Shown here in pieces: positions 1 to 10,200 of a stretch of 64,000 nt of DNA. The notes under the pieces are model-generated. The model saw only the letters and a list, made by a program, of their open reading frames with translations, searched no databases and was not told the origin of the DNA. A program made the translations under genes and the position numbers. The stretch is from Aplectana chamaeleonis (taxonomy: Eukaryota > Nematoda > Chromadorea > Rhabditida > Cosmocercidae). The stretch lies in assembly GCA_029168955.1 (NCBI GenBank), contig JAPDOI010000133.1, positions 176,001 to 240,000 of the forward strand, given 5' to 3'. How positions within the stretch are numbered: position 1 is the stretch's first letter; each line of letters begins with the position of its first letter.

Positions 1-314
1 AAATTTGAGCATAGTTTCGTCCAAGGCTCTGGCTGCCACATGGAGACCACCGGCTTGAGGTGGATGGGCGAGCTAATCACTGCCCTCCGTGCCATGTTTC
101 CCGGACCCTGGATTGTCCGGCGGGCCAGTTGGCCCCTGGTTCTTCACTGGGGTTTTTTCTTTACCTTTCCCACCCACCCTCCGTCCGAATTATCCAAAGC
201 CTAACTCTGGCAGTCTTCGTACATCACGCGGGTAAGCATTCTTATTCAGCATTACTTCATTACTCAAGCAGCCATCGTATGAGGGACGGGTGTGCAATTG
301 CTGTTAAACATTGA
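1..314 (+). repeat. Repeat module alpha, copy 1 (cut by window edge)
   Basis: This segment repeats, in the same orientation, the sequence at about 4946-5262, and in inverted orientation the sequence at about 5754-6070. It starts with the shared word AAATTTGAGCATAGTTTCG and ends in GCAATTGCTGTTAAACA. The open frames across it recur in the other copies as repeat translations and have no recognisable protein features. I see a transposon or composite-repeat fragment with no gene. Confidence 0.75.
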
Positions 315-349
315 CATCTAATGATCGTCTTTTTAACTTTCCGACATTG

Positions 350-1437
350 CAAAACTTATGCCATGCCTAGGATTCAAACCCCTGACGTTCGCGTCACAGT
401 CAACTGCGCACACCACTCTGCCATGATATGCACAGCATTCTGTTCAAAATGGCTTCCCTGATACACAATCACGACCAAATGGCAATCAATATAAGAAATG
501 TCTTCTCAACGAATTAGCGGCTGCAAGTTTTTCAATTCATCAGCAAATCCTGCGAATTCTTAGAGATCCGCAAATCTGTGGTAGCACTTTGTATTACTTT
601 TTTGCTGAACTCCCTAAAAAATCGGGTTTTCTTCTATCAATTTTGAGCTAATTCGGGGGACTTCTGACAGAATTCCAAGAGATCAGAGTTAACCTAAGCG
701 CAGTTTCAGGCAACACTTTCAAACCTAGGGTTTTTTCGGCTCGCGTATCGTGAATTATGGGTTGAGTTTGGTCAAATCTGCCAAATTCCATCTATATTTC
801 ATAATTTCGAAATCTAATTTTCATTGAAACTAGTGTGCCAATGATAAATATTTGACAAGCAATTTCCCATTCCTCCTCGGTAGGTGGCTTAGTGATGTGT
901 TGCGAAATTTTTTCGGAGAGGTGCAGGTTCAAATCTAGAGAATGTAGCAGTTTTGCTGCAGAGTAGACGTTCCTGAATGATCGCATGGCCGTGATGTGTT
1001 ATCAAAGGAGTCATTGCGAACGACTCGATGTGCACAGCATAGCGGAGTGGTGTGCGCCGTTGTCTGTGACGCAAACGTCGGAGGTTCTAATTCTAGGTGT
1101 ATCGCAGTTTTTGCAACATCTGAAAAGGAACGAGGGACAATAGCACGGTGGAAGGGCTCATGCTAAACAGCAATCGCAAACCCGTCCCACATACGAGTAC
1201 TTGTTGAGCTAGGCATGTAATGATAATGTTTGTGTATGCCAGTTGAGCGCAGATAGACAAGGGACGGGTGGCTTAGTGCTATGAGTCTCACTTTGAGTCC
1301 AAGCGACGGGGGTTCGATTTCAAAAACCAATTGGATTGGACTGTCCCATAAAGTTCACAGGTTCAAATCCTGGGCATGTTAGTAGTTTTGCACCGTTTAA
1401 AGATGACTAATGGCGACAATTTGATAGGGGAGGCAGG
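350..1437 (+). repeat. tRNA-like SINE cluster, left copy
   Basis: This stretch holds several tRNA-like modules with RNA polymerase III type A and B boxes. One lies on the minus strand at about 360-430. Plus-strand modules lie near 884-945 (GGTGGCTTAGTGATG, then GGTTCAAATCT), 1035-1092 and 1265-1325 (GTGGCTTAGTGCTATGAG, then GGGTTCGATTTC). The module order matches 2980-3830 directly and the array flank at 12.84-13.58 kb in inverted orientation. Stems are degenerate, so these are SINE-type relics and not functional tRNAs. No protein gene is visible. Confidence 0.7.
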
Positions 1438-2110
1438 CTAGTGTTTAACAGCAATTGCACACCCGTCCCTCATACGATGAACGCTCATGTAATGAAGTGA
1501 TGTTGAGCACGAATACAAACCCGCCTCAGATACGATGAGTGCTTTGGTTAGGGTTGTGATATGTGGGACGGTGGGTTGGGTGGGATGTAGCTCCTCAAAC
1601 ACTCCACCGATGGGCAGGGGACCGAGGGGCAAGGGGACAACCACGAGCCCGCAACATCCCGTAGAGGCCCGCCCGCCCCCCTTCCGTCCTCCTTCGGGGG
1701 CCTTGCGGGCCTCTACGGGATGTTGCTGGGCGGGCTCGTGGTTCTCCCCTTGCCCCTCGGCTCCACGTGGCTGCCGGAGCCTTGAACGAAACTATGCTCA
1801 AAATTTTACAGGAATTTTCTTGTCGCACTGGCTTGAAAAAAGAAAACTTGAAGAAATAAAAAGGCTTTTGCCCGAATTTCGCCAATTTAGAGATGATTTT
1901 TGCTATAAACTTTGCCAAAAGGAGATGAGCTTGCCCGTTTTCCAAATAAATTGATGAACTTTCTTTGGGAAATGGCAAATTTTTAGCTCTTTTCGACAAA
2001 TTTAGAAGCAAAAATCAACTCTGCTTTGGTGAAGTTCGGGCGGAAATTCTTCTACTTCACAAAATTTTCTTTTTTTTTCGAGTACGACAGGAAATTTTCG
2101 CTAAAATTTG
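1438..2110. repeat. Repeat module beta with long hairpin, copy 1
   Basis: This copy of a ~670-bp module recurs directly at about 3820-4480 and inverted at about 6570-7195. Positions about 1618-1766 form a long inverted repeat: GAGGGGCAAGGGGAC on the left and GTCCCC/TCCCC-TTGCCCCTCG on the right, with CCCGTAGAGGCCCGC pairing GCGGGCCTCTACGGG inside. This copy has small differences in the right arm (GCTGGGCGG insertion), unlike the near-perfect copies at 4.0 and 6.95 kb. The long frames read through it are GC-rich hairpin translations. Confidence 0.8.
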
Positions 2111-2201
2111 ATCATATTTTTTTTACTGTTCCACAGTTGCGCGCGCTCTCTCACTCTGGCCGAGACGCGACTGCCCGCGGCGGTGCCCTATTGTCAAGTA
2201 C

Positions 2202-2413
2202 CTGGCGTTTTCGTACTCATTGGACTCGTCGTCACCCGGCAGGCAGCTGAAGCTCTCTTCTCCATATAGGATTTCCATACTGCTGTCGTTCTTCTCTTGG
2301 AAAAATGTTGGTTGGATGGAGTGCCAATCGATATTCGTCGTGTGAGGTAGATGGTAGATGGAGAAGTCCTCCATCTGAATCAGATTTTTCTGAAATTGCG
2401 ATGAACTAGACAT
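2202..2413 (-). CDS. Orphan exon-like open frame, unknown protein
   Basis: On the minus strand an ATG at 2413 opens a frame of about 70 codons with ordinary composition (MSSSSQFQKNLIQMEDFSIY at the start, then acidic, ending near DDESNEYENAR). It reaches a plausible donor (CCAG then GTACTTG) at 2202. It lies in non-repetitive sequence between two oppositely oriented copies or relics of a dispersed element containing CTCTCTCACTC / GACAGTGAGAGAG (about 2140-2190 and 2499-2600). I recognise no family and find no partner exon downstream, where the sequence becomes repeat module beta. It could be a captured or stranded gene fragment, or chance. Confidence 0.3.
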
Positions 2414-2498
2414 TTAGCTATCCAGGTTGATGTACGGAGCAGCTACGAATCGCCAACCTTGAAAAATATATCATGCAAAACACGCCTGTGGGCAGAGG

Positions 2499-2600
2499 CT
2501 GTAAAACCGCGAAATTCTCGTGGTTTCTACGCGTGCTGGTGCGTAGCGGCGGTTAGAGACAGTGAGAGAGGGCATGACAGACAGAAAGAACAGAATCGCC
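2499..2600 (+). repeat. Dispersed element (GACAGTGAGAGAG family), copy 1
   Basis: About 100 bases with the words GCGAAATTCTCGTGGTTT, GCGTAGCGGCGGTTAGAGAC and AGTGAGAGAG. The same series is found at 40296-40397 (same strand) and at 28265-28376 (opposite strand). More distant relatives with GAGACAGCGA and GGAGACGCAG lie at about 17.57-17.67, 43.97-44.05, 44.64-44.73 and 45.12-45.21 kb. No coding potential is seen. It is a short interspersed element of unknown class. Confidence 0.6.
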
Positions 2601-2689
2601 AAGTTTTTTTTAGTTTTTCACAATTTTTGCAAATTCTTCCATCTCGGAAATCTTTTGTTGCAATTTGCATTGATTTTTTGATAAAGTTC

Positions 2690-3830
2690 AAAAAATGGAT
2701 AAGATTTTACAATATTTCTGCTGATTCTAGGAAGTTTGAACGAAATTCTAAAAGTTCAGGATGAACCTAGGTGAAATTTTTTCAAACATGGAGTTTCTTC
2801 GGCTGAGCGTATAATTAATTATGGTTTGAGATCGGTTTTCGGCAAAGTTCGGCTAACTTTACTTCAAAATCCAGAAATATGGATCTCCCTTTCGAATTTC
2901 AGACCCTGTTTGCCATGTTCTGGGCTAATTTTGCTGCAAAATACTGTGCCGTTTGAATGACGAATGTCCATGTCTCTGCCTTAGGTGGCTTAGTGATGTA
3001 TGCAGAAAATTTTCTTTGTAGAGGTGCAAGTTCAAATCTAGAGGGTGTAGCTACTTGGCTACTGAAGAAACCTTTTCTGAATGGTGGCTTAGCCGTCGAG
3101 GGTTAGCAGGGAAGCTATTGTGACCGAACAGATGTGTACAGCATGGCTGAGTGGTGTGTGCAATGGACTGTGGCACAAACGTCTAGGGTTCGAATCCCAC
3201 CCATGCTATGAGTTTTGCACTGCTTAAAGAAAAACGATGGACAATAGTGCTGTTGACGTGCTAATGCTAAACAGAAATCGCAAACCCGTTCCGCATAGGA
3301 GGACTTGGTGAGTTAGTCATGTAAGGATAATGTTTGTGTATGCCAGTTGAGCGTCGGTAAACACGGGACGGGTGGCTCAGTGCTATGAGTCTCACTTTGA
3401 GTCCAAGCGACGAGGGTTCGATTCCGAAGACCAAGTGGATTGGACTGCGCCATAAATGCACAGGTTCGAATCCTGGGAATGTCAGCAGTTTTGCAAAATT
3501 TAAAGATGACTAATGGCGACAATTCGATAGGAAGGCAGGTTAATGTTGAACAGCAATCGCAAACCCGTCCCTCATACGAGTACTTGTTGAGTTAGTCATG
3601 TAAGGATAATGTTCGTGTATGCCAGTTGAGCGTCGGTAAACACGGGACGGGTGGCTCAGTGCTATGAGTCTCACTTTGAGTCCAAGCAACCTGGGTTCGA
3701 TTCCAAAGGCCAAGTGGATTGGACTGCTACATAAATGCACAGGTTGAAATCCTGAGCATGCCAGTAGTTTTGCATCGTTTAAAGATGACTAATGGCGACA
3801 ATTCGATAGGAGGACAGGCTAATGTTTAAC
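2690..3830 (+). repeat. tRNA-like SINE cluster, second copy
   Basis: A direct repeat of much of 600-1437. Plus-strand tRNA-like modules occur at about 2985-3045, 3133-3200 (CATGGCTGAGTGGTGTGTG, then GGGTTCGAATCCC), 3370-3430 and 3650-3710. The last two are single units of the ~279-bp family that is amplified in inverted orientation at 7.2-12.6 kb. The cluster is the outer part of the left arm of the large inverted repeat. Confidence 0.7.
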
Positions 3831-4480
3831 ACCAACTGCACACCCGTCCCATATACGATGAACGCTCATGTAATGAAGTGATGTTGAGCACGAATGCAAA
3901 CCCGCCTCAGATACGAGGAGTGCTTTGGTTAGGGTTGTGATATTTGGGACGGTGGGTTGGGTGGGATGTAGCTCCTCAAACACTCCACCGATGGGCAAGG
4001 GGACCGAGGGGCAAGGGGACAACCACGAGCCCGCAACATCCCGTAGAGGCCCGCAAGTCCACCGAAGGTGGACGGGCGGGCCTCTACGGGATGTTGCGGG
4101 CTCGTGGTTGTCCCCTTGCCCCTCGGTCCCACGTGGCTGCCGGAGCCTTGAACGAAACTATGCTCAAATTTTTACAGGAATTTTCTTGTCGCACTGACTT
4201 GAAAAAAGAAAACTTGAAGAAATAAAAAGGCTTTTGCTCGAATTTCGCCAATTTAGAGATGATTTTCGCTATAAACTTTGCCAAAAGAGCTTTTTCCGAA
4301 TAAATTGATGAACATTCTTTGGGAAATGGCAAATTTTTAGCTCTTTTCGACAAATTTAGTAGCAAAAATCAACTCTGATTTGGCGAAGTTCGGGCGGAAA
4401 TTCTTTTACTTCATGAAATTTTCTTTTTTTCGAGTACGACAGGAAATTCTATCTATAATCCTTAGCCTTGGGAAGCAATG
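3820..4480. repeat. Repeat module beta with near-perfect hairpin, copy 2
   Basis: The module holds a near-perfect inverted repeat at 4001-4129, with arms of about 53 bases (4001-4053 and 4077-4129) and an inner stem GTCCACC/GGTGGAC. The centre of the left arm reads CCGCAACATCCCGTAGAGGC. Its flanks match copies at 1438-2110 and, inverted, 6570-7195. A DNA cruciform or RNA hairpin is possible. No gene is present. Confidence 0.85.
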
Positions 4481-4945
4481 TGCTCGCAGGAGACACCCTA
4501 CTGTGTCGAGGGATCATTGCCGGCAAGATTTTCGCCGTGTGTTTAGCCAAGTTTTGTCGAAAGTTCGTCAATATTTGTGTCAGTTTTGCTAAACCCGGCC
4601 GAATTCTGGCCGGGTTTGATTGACTGTCTTGAGGTAAATGCTGCCACGATCACGTGGAAAAACCGTATTCTCTCCCTGCCTTAGAGTCGGAATCCAAAAC
4701 CCCAAAGAGGCTAAGTAGACCCCAATGATTTTTTCTCAATCGGCCTGAAAATTATGGAGTTGATCCTTCAAATTGGCGCGCTTTGAACAAAAAATCGGAA
4801 ATCGACTCAAACAATATCTTTGAGAGGATAAAATTTGGTCAAAGCAACATACTCCTTCATCGAACAGCCATTATTTGGCTGGAAAATGACCACTGAATTG
4901 TTCTGGGAACGCATAACTGATGTAACTGGTATGTAGGATCCCTTG

Positions 4946-5262
4946 AAATTTGAGCATAGTTTCGTCCAAGGCTCTGGCTGCCACATGGAGACCACCGGCT
5001 AGAGGTGGATGGGCGAGCTGGTCACTGCCCTCCGTGCCATGTTTCCCGGGCCCTGGTTGTCCGGCGAGCCCGTTTACCCCTGGTTCTTCACTGAGGTTTT
5101 TTTCTTTACCTTTCCCACCCACCCTCCGTCCGAATTATCCAAAGCCTAACTCTGGCAGTCTTCGTACATCACGCGGGTGTGCATTCCTATTCAACATTAC
5201 TTCATACCTCAAGCAGCCATCGTATGTGGGACGGGTGTGCAATTGCTGTTAAACATTAGCCT
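4946..5262 (+). repeat. Repeat module alpha, copy 2
   Basis: Nearly identical to window positions 1-314 and the inverse of about 5754-6070. It is the inner end of the left palindrome arm. The frames it encodes on both strands recur only because the DNA recurs. Confidence 0.8.
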
Positions 5263-5753
5263 ACCTTCCTATCAAATTGTCGCCATTAGTCATCTTTAAA
5301 CGATGCAGAACTACTGACATGCCCAGGATCCGAACCTGTGAACTTTGTAGCACAGTCCCAACCACTTACCACTCTGCTATACCACTCATGTTAAATGAGC
5401 GACAATCGCTCCATGATATCCCTTCTCTGACAAGAGACCAGTGAAGAAACTTCTCTCCTGTGACAAAAGTCGATACTGCTCGGAATCGAACCCCCGTCGT
5501 TTGGACCCGAAGCGTGACTGATACCACTGAGGTACCTATAGCTGACACAGGTGCGCTCTGCTATCATACACAAACATTATCATTACATGCCTAAGTCAAC
5601 AAGTCCTCGTATGTGAGAAAGGCGTAGAAATTCACAGCATGGCAGAGTGGCATGCGCAGTGGACTCTTACGCAAACGTCTGAGGTTCGAATCCTAGACAT
5701 GTCGTGAGTTTTGCAACTCCCAAAAAGTAACGAAGAACGATCATGCGGTGGAA
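5263..5753. repeat. Palindrome loop with tRNA-like modules
   Basis: The loop carries tRNA-like modules in both orientations: minus-strand ones at about 5325-5395 and 5477-5545, and a plus-strand one at about 5636-5700 (ATGGCAGAGTGGCATGCG, then GAGGTTCGAATCC). Read on the minus strand, the 5477-5545 module has TACCTCAGTGGTATCAGTC, then CACGCTTCGGGT, then GGGGGTTCGATTCC. This resembles the D arm, anticodon loop (TTCGGGT, as in tRNA-Pro CGG) and T arm of a tRNA, but the anticodon stem is broken. The loop matches the right flank of the big array (12.60-12.79 kb). Confidence 0.7.
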
Positions 5754-7204
5754 AGGCTAGTGTTTAACAGCAATTGCACACCCGTCCCACATACGATGGC
5801 TGCTTGAGTAATGAAGTAATGTTGAATAGGAATACACACCCGCGTGAGGTACGAAGACTGCCAGAGTTAGGCTTTGGATAATTCGGACGGAGGGTGGTTG
5901 GGAAAGGTAAAGAAAAAAACCCCAGTGAAGAACCAGGGGTAAACGGGCTCGCCGGACAACCAGGGCCCGGGAAACATGGCACGGAGGGCAGTGACCAGCT
6001 CGCCCATCCACCTCTAGCCGGTGGTCTCCATGTGGCAGCCAGAGCCTTGGACGAAACTATGCTCAAATTTCAACGGATCCTACATACCAGTTACATCAGT
6101 TATGCGTTCCCAGAACAATTCAGTGGTCATTTTCCAGCCAAATAATGGCTGTTCGATGAAGGAGTATGTTGCTTTGACCAAATTTTATCCTCTCAAAGAT
6201 ATTGTTTGAGTCGATTTCCGATTTTTTGTTCAAAGCGCGCCAATTTGAAGGATCAACTCCATAATTTTCAGGCCGATTGAGAAAAAATCATTGGGGTCTA
6301 CTTAGCCTCTTTGGGGTTTTGGATTCCGACTCTAAGGCAGGGAGAGAATACGGTTTTTCCACGTGATCGTGGCAGCATTTACCTCAAGACAGTCAACCAA
6401 ACCCGGCCAGAATTCGGCCGGGTTTAGCAAAACTGACACAAATAATGACGAACTTTCGACAAAACTTGGCTAAACACACGGCGAAAACCTTGCCGGCAAT
6501 GATCCCTCGACACAGTGGGGTGGCTCCTGCGAGCACATTGCTTCCCAAGGCTAAGGATTATAGATAGAATTTCCTGTCGTACTCGAGAAAAAAAGAAAAT
6601 TTTATGAAGTAGAAGAATTTCCTCCCGAACTTCGCCAAATCAGAGTTGATTTTTGCTACTAAATTTGTCGAAAAGAGCTAAAAATTTGCCATTTCCCAAA
6701 GAATGTTCATCAATTTATTCGGAAAAAGCTCTTTTGGCAAAGTTTATAGCGAAAATCATCTCTAAATTGGCGAAATTCGAGCAAAAGCCTTTTTATTTCT
6801 TCAAGTTTTCTTTTTTCAAGTCAGTGCGACAAGAAAATTCCTGTAAAAATTTGAGCATAGTTTCGTTCAAGGCTCCGGCAGCCACGTGGAGCCGAGGGGC
6901 AAGGGGACAACCACGAGCCCGCAACATCCCGTAGAGGCCCGCCCGTCCACCTTCGGTGGACTTGCGGGCCTCTACGGGATGTTGCGGGCTCGTGGTTGTC
7001 CCCTTGCCCCTCGGTCCCCTGCCCATCGGTGGAGTGTTTGAGGAGCTACATCCCACCCAACCCACCGTCCCAAATATGACAACCCTAACCCAGGGGCTCC
7101 TCGTATCTGAGGCGGGTTTGCATTCGTGCTCAACATCACTTCATTACATGAGCGTTCATCGTATATGGGACGGGTGTGCAGTTGGTGTTAAACATTAGCC
7201 TGTC

Positions 7205-10200
7205 CTCCTATCGAATTGTCGCCATTAGTCATCTTTAAACGATGCAAAACTACTGGCATGCTCAGGATTTCAACCTGTGCATTTATGTAGCAGTCCAATC
7301 CACTTGGCCTTTGGAATCGAACCCAGGTCGCTTGGACTCAAAGTGAGACTCATAGCACTGAGCCACCCGTCCCGTGTTCACCGACGCTCAACTGGCATAC
7401 ACAAACATTATCCTTACATGACTAACTCAACAAGTACTCGTATGAGGGACGGGTTTGCGATTGCTGTTCAACATTAGCCTGCCTTCCTATCGAATTGTCG
7501 CCATTAGTCATCTTTAAACGGTGCAAAACTACTAACATGCCCAGGATTTGAACCTGTGAACTTTATGGGACAGTCCAATCCAATTGGTTTTTGAAATCGA
7601 ACCCCCGTCGCTTGGACTCAAAGTGAGACTCATAGCACTGAGCCACCCGTCCCGTGTTCACCGACGCTCAACTGGCATACACAAACATTATCCTTACATG
7701 ACTAACTCAACAAGTACTCGTATGAGGGACGGGTTTGCGATTGCTGTTCAACATTAGCCTGCCTTCCTATCGAATTGTCGCCATTAGTCATCTTTAAATT
7801 TTGCAAAACTGCTGACATTCCCAGGATTCGAACCTGTGCATTTATGGCGCAGTCCAATCCACTTGGTCTTCGGAATCGAACCCTCGTCGCTTGGACTCAA
7901 AGTGAGACTCATAGCACTGAGCCACCCGTCCCGTGTTCACCGACGCTCAACTGGCATACACAAACATTATCCTTACATGACTAACTCAACAAGTACTCGT
8001 ATGAGGGACGGGTTTGCGATTGCTGTTCAACATTAGCCTGCCTTCCTATCGAATTGTCGCCATTAGTCATCTTTAAATTTTGCAAAACTGCTGAAATTCC
8101 CAGGATTCGAACCTGTGCATTTATGGCGCAGTCCAATCCACTTGGTCTTCGGAATCGAACCCTCGTCGCTTGGACTCAAAGTGAGACTCATAGCACTGAG
8201 CCACCCGTCCCGTGTTCACCGACGCTCAACTGGCATACACAAACATTATCCTTACATGACTAACTCAACAAGTACTCGTATGAGGGACGGGTTTGCGATT
8301 GCTGTTCAACATTAGCCTGCCTTCCTATCGAATTGTCGCCATTAGTCATCTTTAAATTTTGCAAAACTGCTGACATTCCCAGGATTCGAACCTGTGCATT
8401 TATGGCGCAGTCCAATCCACTTGGTCTTCGGAATCGAACCCTCGTCGCTTGGACTCAAAGTGAGACTCATAGCACTGAGCCACCCGTCCCGTGTTCACCG
8501 ACGCTCAACTGGCATACACAAACATTATCCTTACATGACTAACTCAACAAGTACTCGTATGAGGGACGGGTTTGCGATTGCTGTTCAACATTAGCCTGCC
8601 TTCCTATCGAATTGTCGCCATTAGTCATCTTTAAATTTTGCAAAACTGCTGACATTCCCAGGATTCGAACCTGTGCATTTATGGCGCAGTCCAATCCACT
8701 TGGTCTTCGGAATCGAACCCTCGTCGCTTGGACTCAAAGTGAGACTCATAGCACTGAGCCACCCGTACCGTGTTTACCGACGCTCAACTGGCATACACAA
8801 ACATTATCCTTACATGACTAACTCAACAAGTACTCTCGTATGAGGGACGGGTTTGCGATTGCTGTTCAACATTAGCCTGCCTTCCTATCGAATTGTCGCC
8901 ATTAGTCATCTTTAAATTTTGCAAAACTGCTGACATTCCCAGGATTCGAACCTGTGCATTTATGGCGCAGTCCAATCCACTTGGTCTTCGGAATCGAACC
9001 CTCGTCGCTTGGACTCAAAGTGAGACTCATAGCACTGAGCCACCCGTCCCGTGTTCACCGACGCTCAACTGGCATACACAAACATTATCCTTACATGACT
9101 AACTCAACAAGTACTCGTATGAGGGACGGGTTTGCGATTGCTGTTCAACATTAGCCTGCCTTCCTATCGAATTGTCGCCATTAGTCATCTTTAAATTTTG
9201 CAAAACTGCTGACATTCCCAGGATTCGAACCTGTGCATTTATGGCGCAGTCCAATCCACTTGGTCTTCGGAATCGAACCCTCGTCGCTTGGACTCAAAGT
9301 GAGACTCATAGCACTGAGCCACCCGAACCGTGTTTACCGACGCTCAACTGGCATACACAAACATTATCCTTACATGACTAACTCAACAAGTACTCGTATG
9401 AGGGACGGGTTTGCGATTGCTGTTCAACATTAGCCTGCCTTCCTGTCGAATTGTCGCCATTAGTCATCTTTAAATTTTGCAAAACTGCTGACATTCCCAG
9501 GATTCGAACCTGTGCATTTATGGCGCAGTCCAATCCACTTGGTCTTCGGAATCGAACCTCGTCGCTTGGACTCAAAGTGAGACTCATAGCACTGAGCCAC
9601 CCGAACCGTGTTTACCGACGCTCAACTGGCATACACAAACATTATCCTTACATGACTAACTCAACAAGTACTCGTATGAGGGACGGGTTTGCGATTGCTG
9701 TTCAACATTAGCCTGCCTTCCTATCGAATTGTCGCCATTAGTCATCTTTAAATTTTGCAAAACTGCTGACATTCCCAGGATTCGAACCTGTGCATTTATG
9801 GCGCAGTCCAATCCACTTGGTCTTCGGAATCGAACCCTCGTCGCTTGGACTCAAAGTGAGACTCATAGCACTGAGCCACCCTGGAACCCAAAGTGTTTAC
9901 CGACGTTCAACTGGCATACACAAACATTATCCTTACATGACTAACTCAACAAGTACTCGTATGAGGGACGGGTTTGCGATTGCTGTTCAACATTAGCCTG
10001 CCTTCCTATCGAATTGTCGCCATTAGTCATCTTTAAATTTTGCAAAACTGCTGACATTCCCAGGATTCGAACCTGTGCATTTATGGCGCAGTCCAATCCA
10101 CTTGGTCTTCGGAATCGAACCCTCGTCGCTTGGACTCAAAGTGAGACTCATAGCACTGAGCCACCCGTCCCGTGTTCACCGACGCTCAACTGGCATACAC

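Larger units (their letters stand above)
3540..7477. repeat. Large palindrome with ~490-bp loop
   Basis: Positions that add up to about 11017 are reverse complements of each other: 3540-3740 pairs with 7277-7477, 4084-4365 with 6653-6934, and 4807-4995 with 6021-6209. Arms run from the centre outwards from about 5262 and 5754, and are close to identical apart from scattered substitutions and small indels. The loop is 5263-5753. The symmetry continues outwards into tRNA-like modules, but the right side is expanded by the tandem array. The arms also contain unique spacer sequence (4490-4945 and 6070-6560), which shows no gene. Confidence 0.9.
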
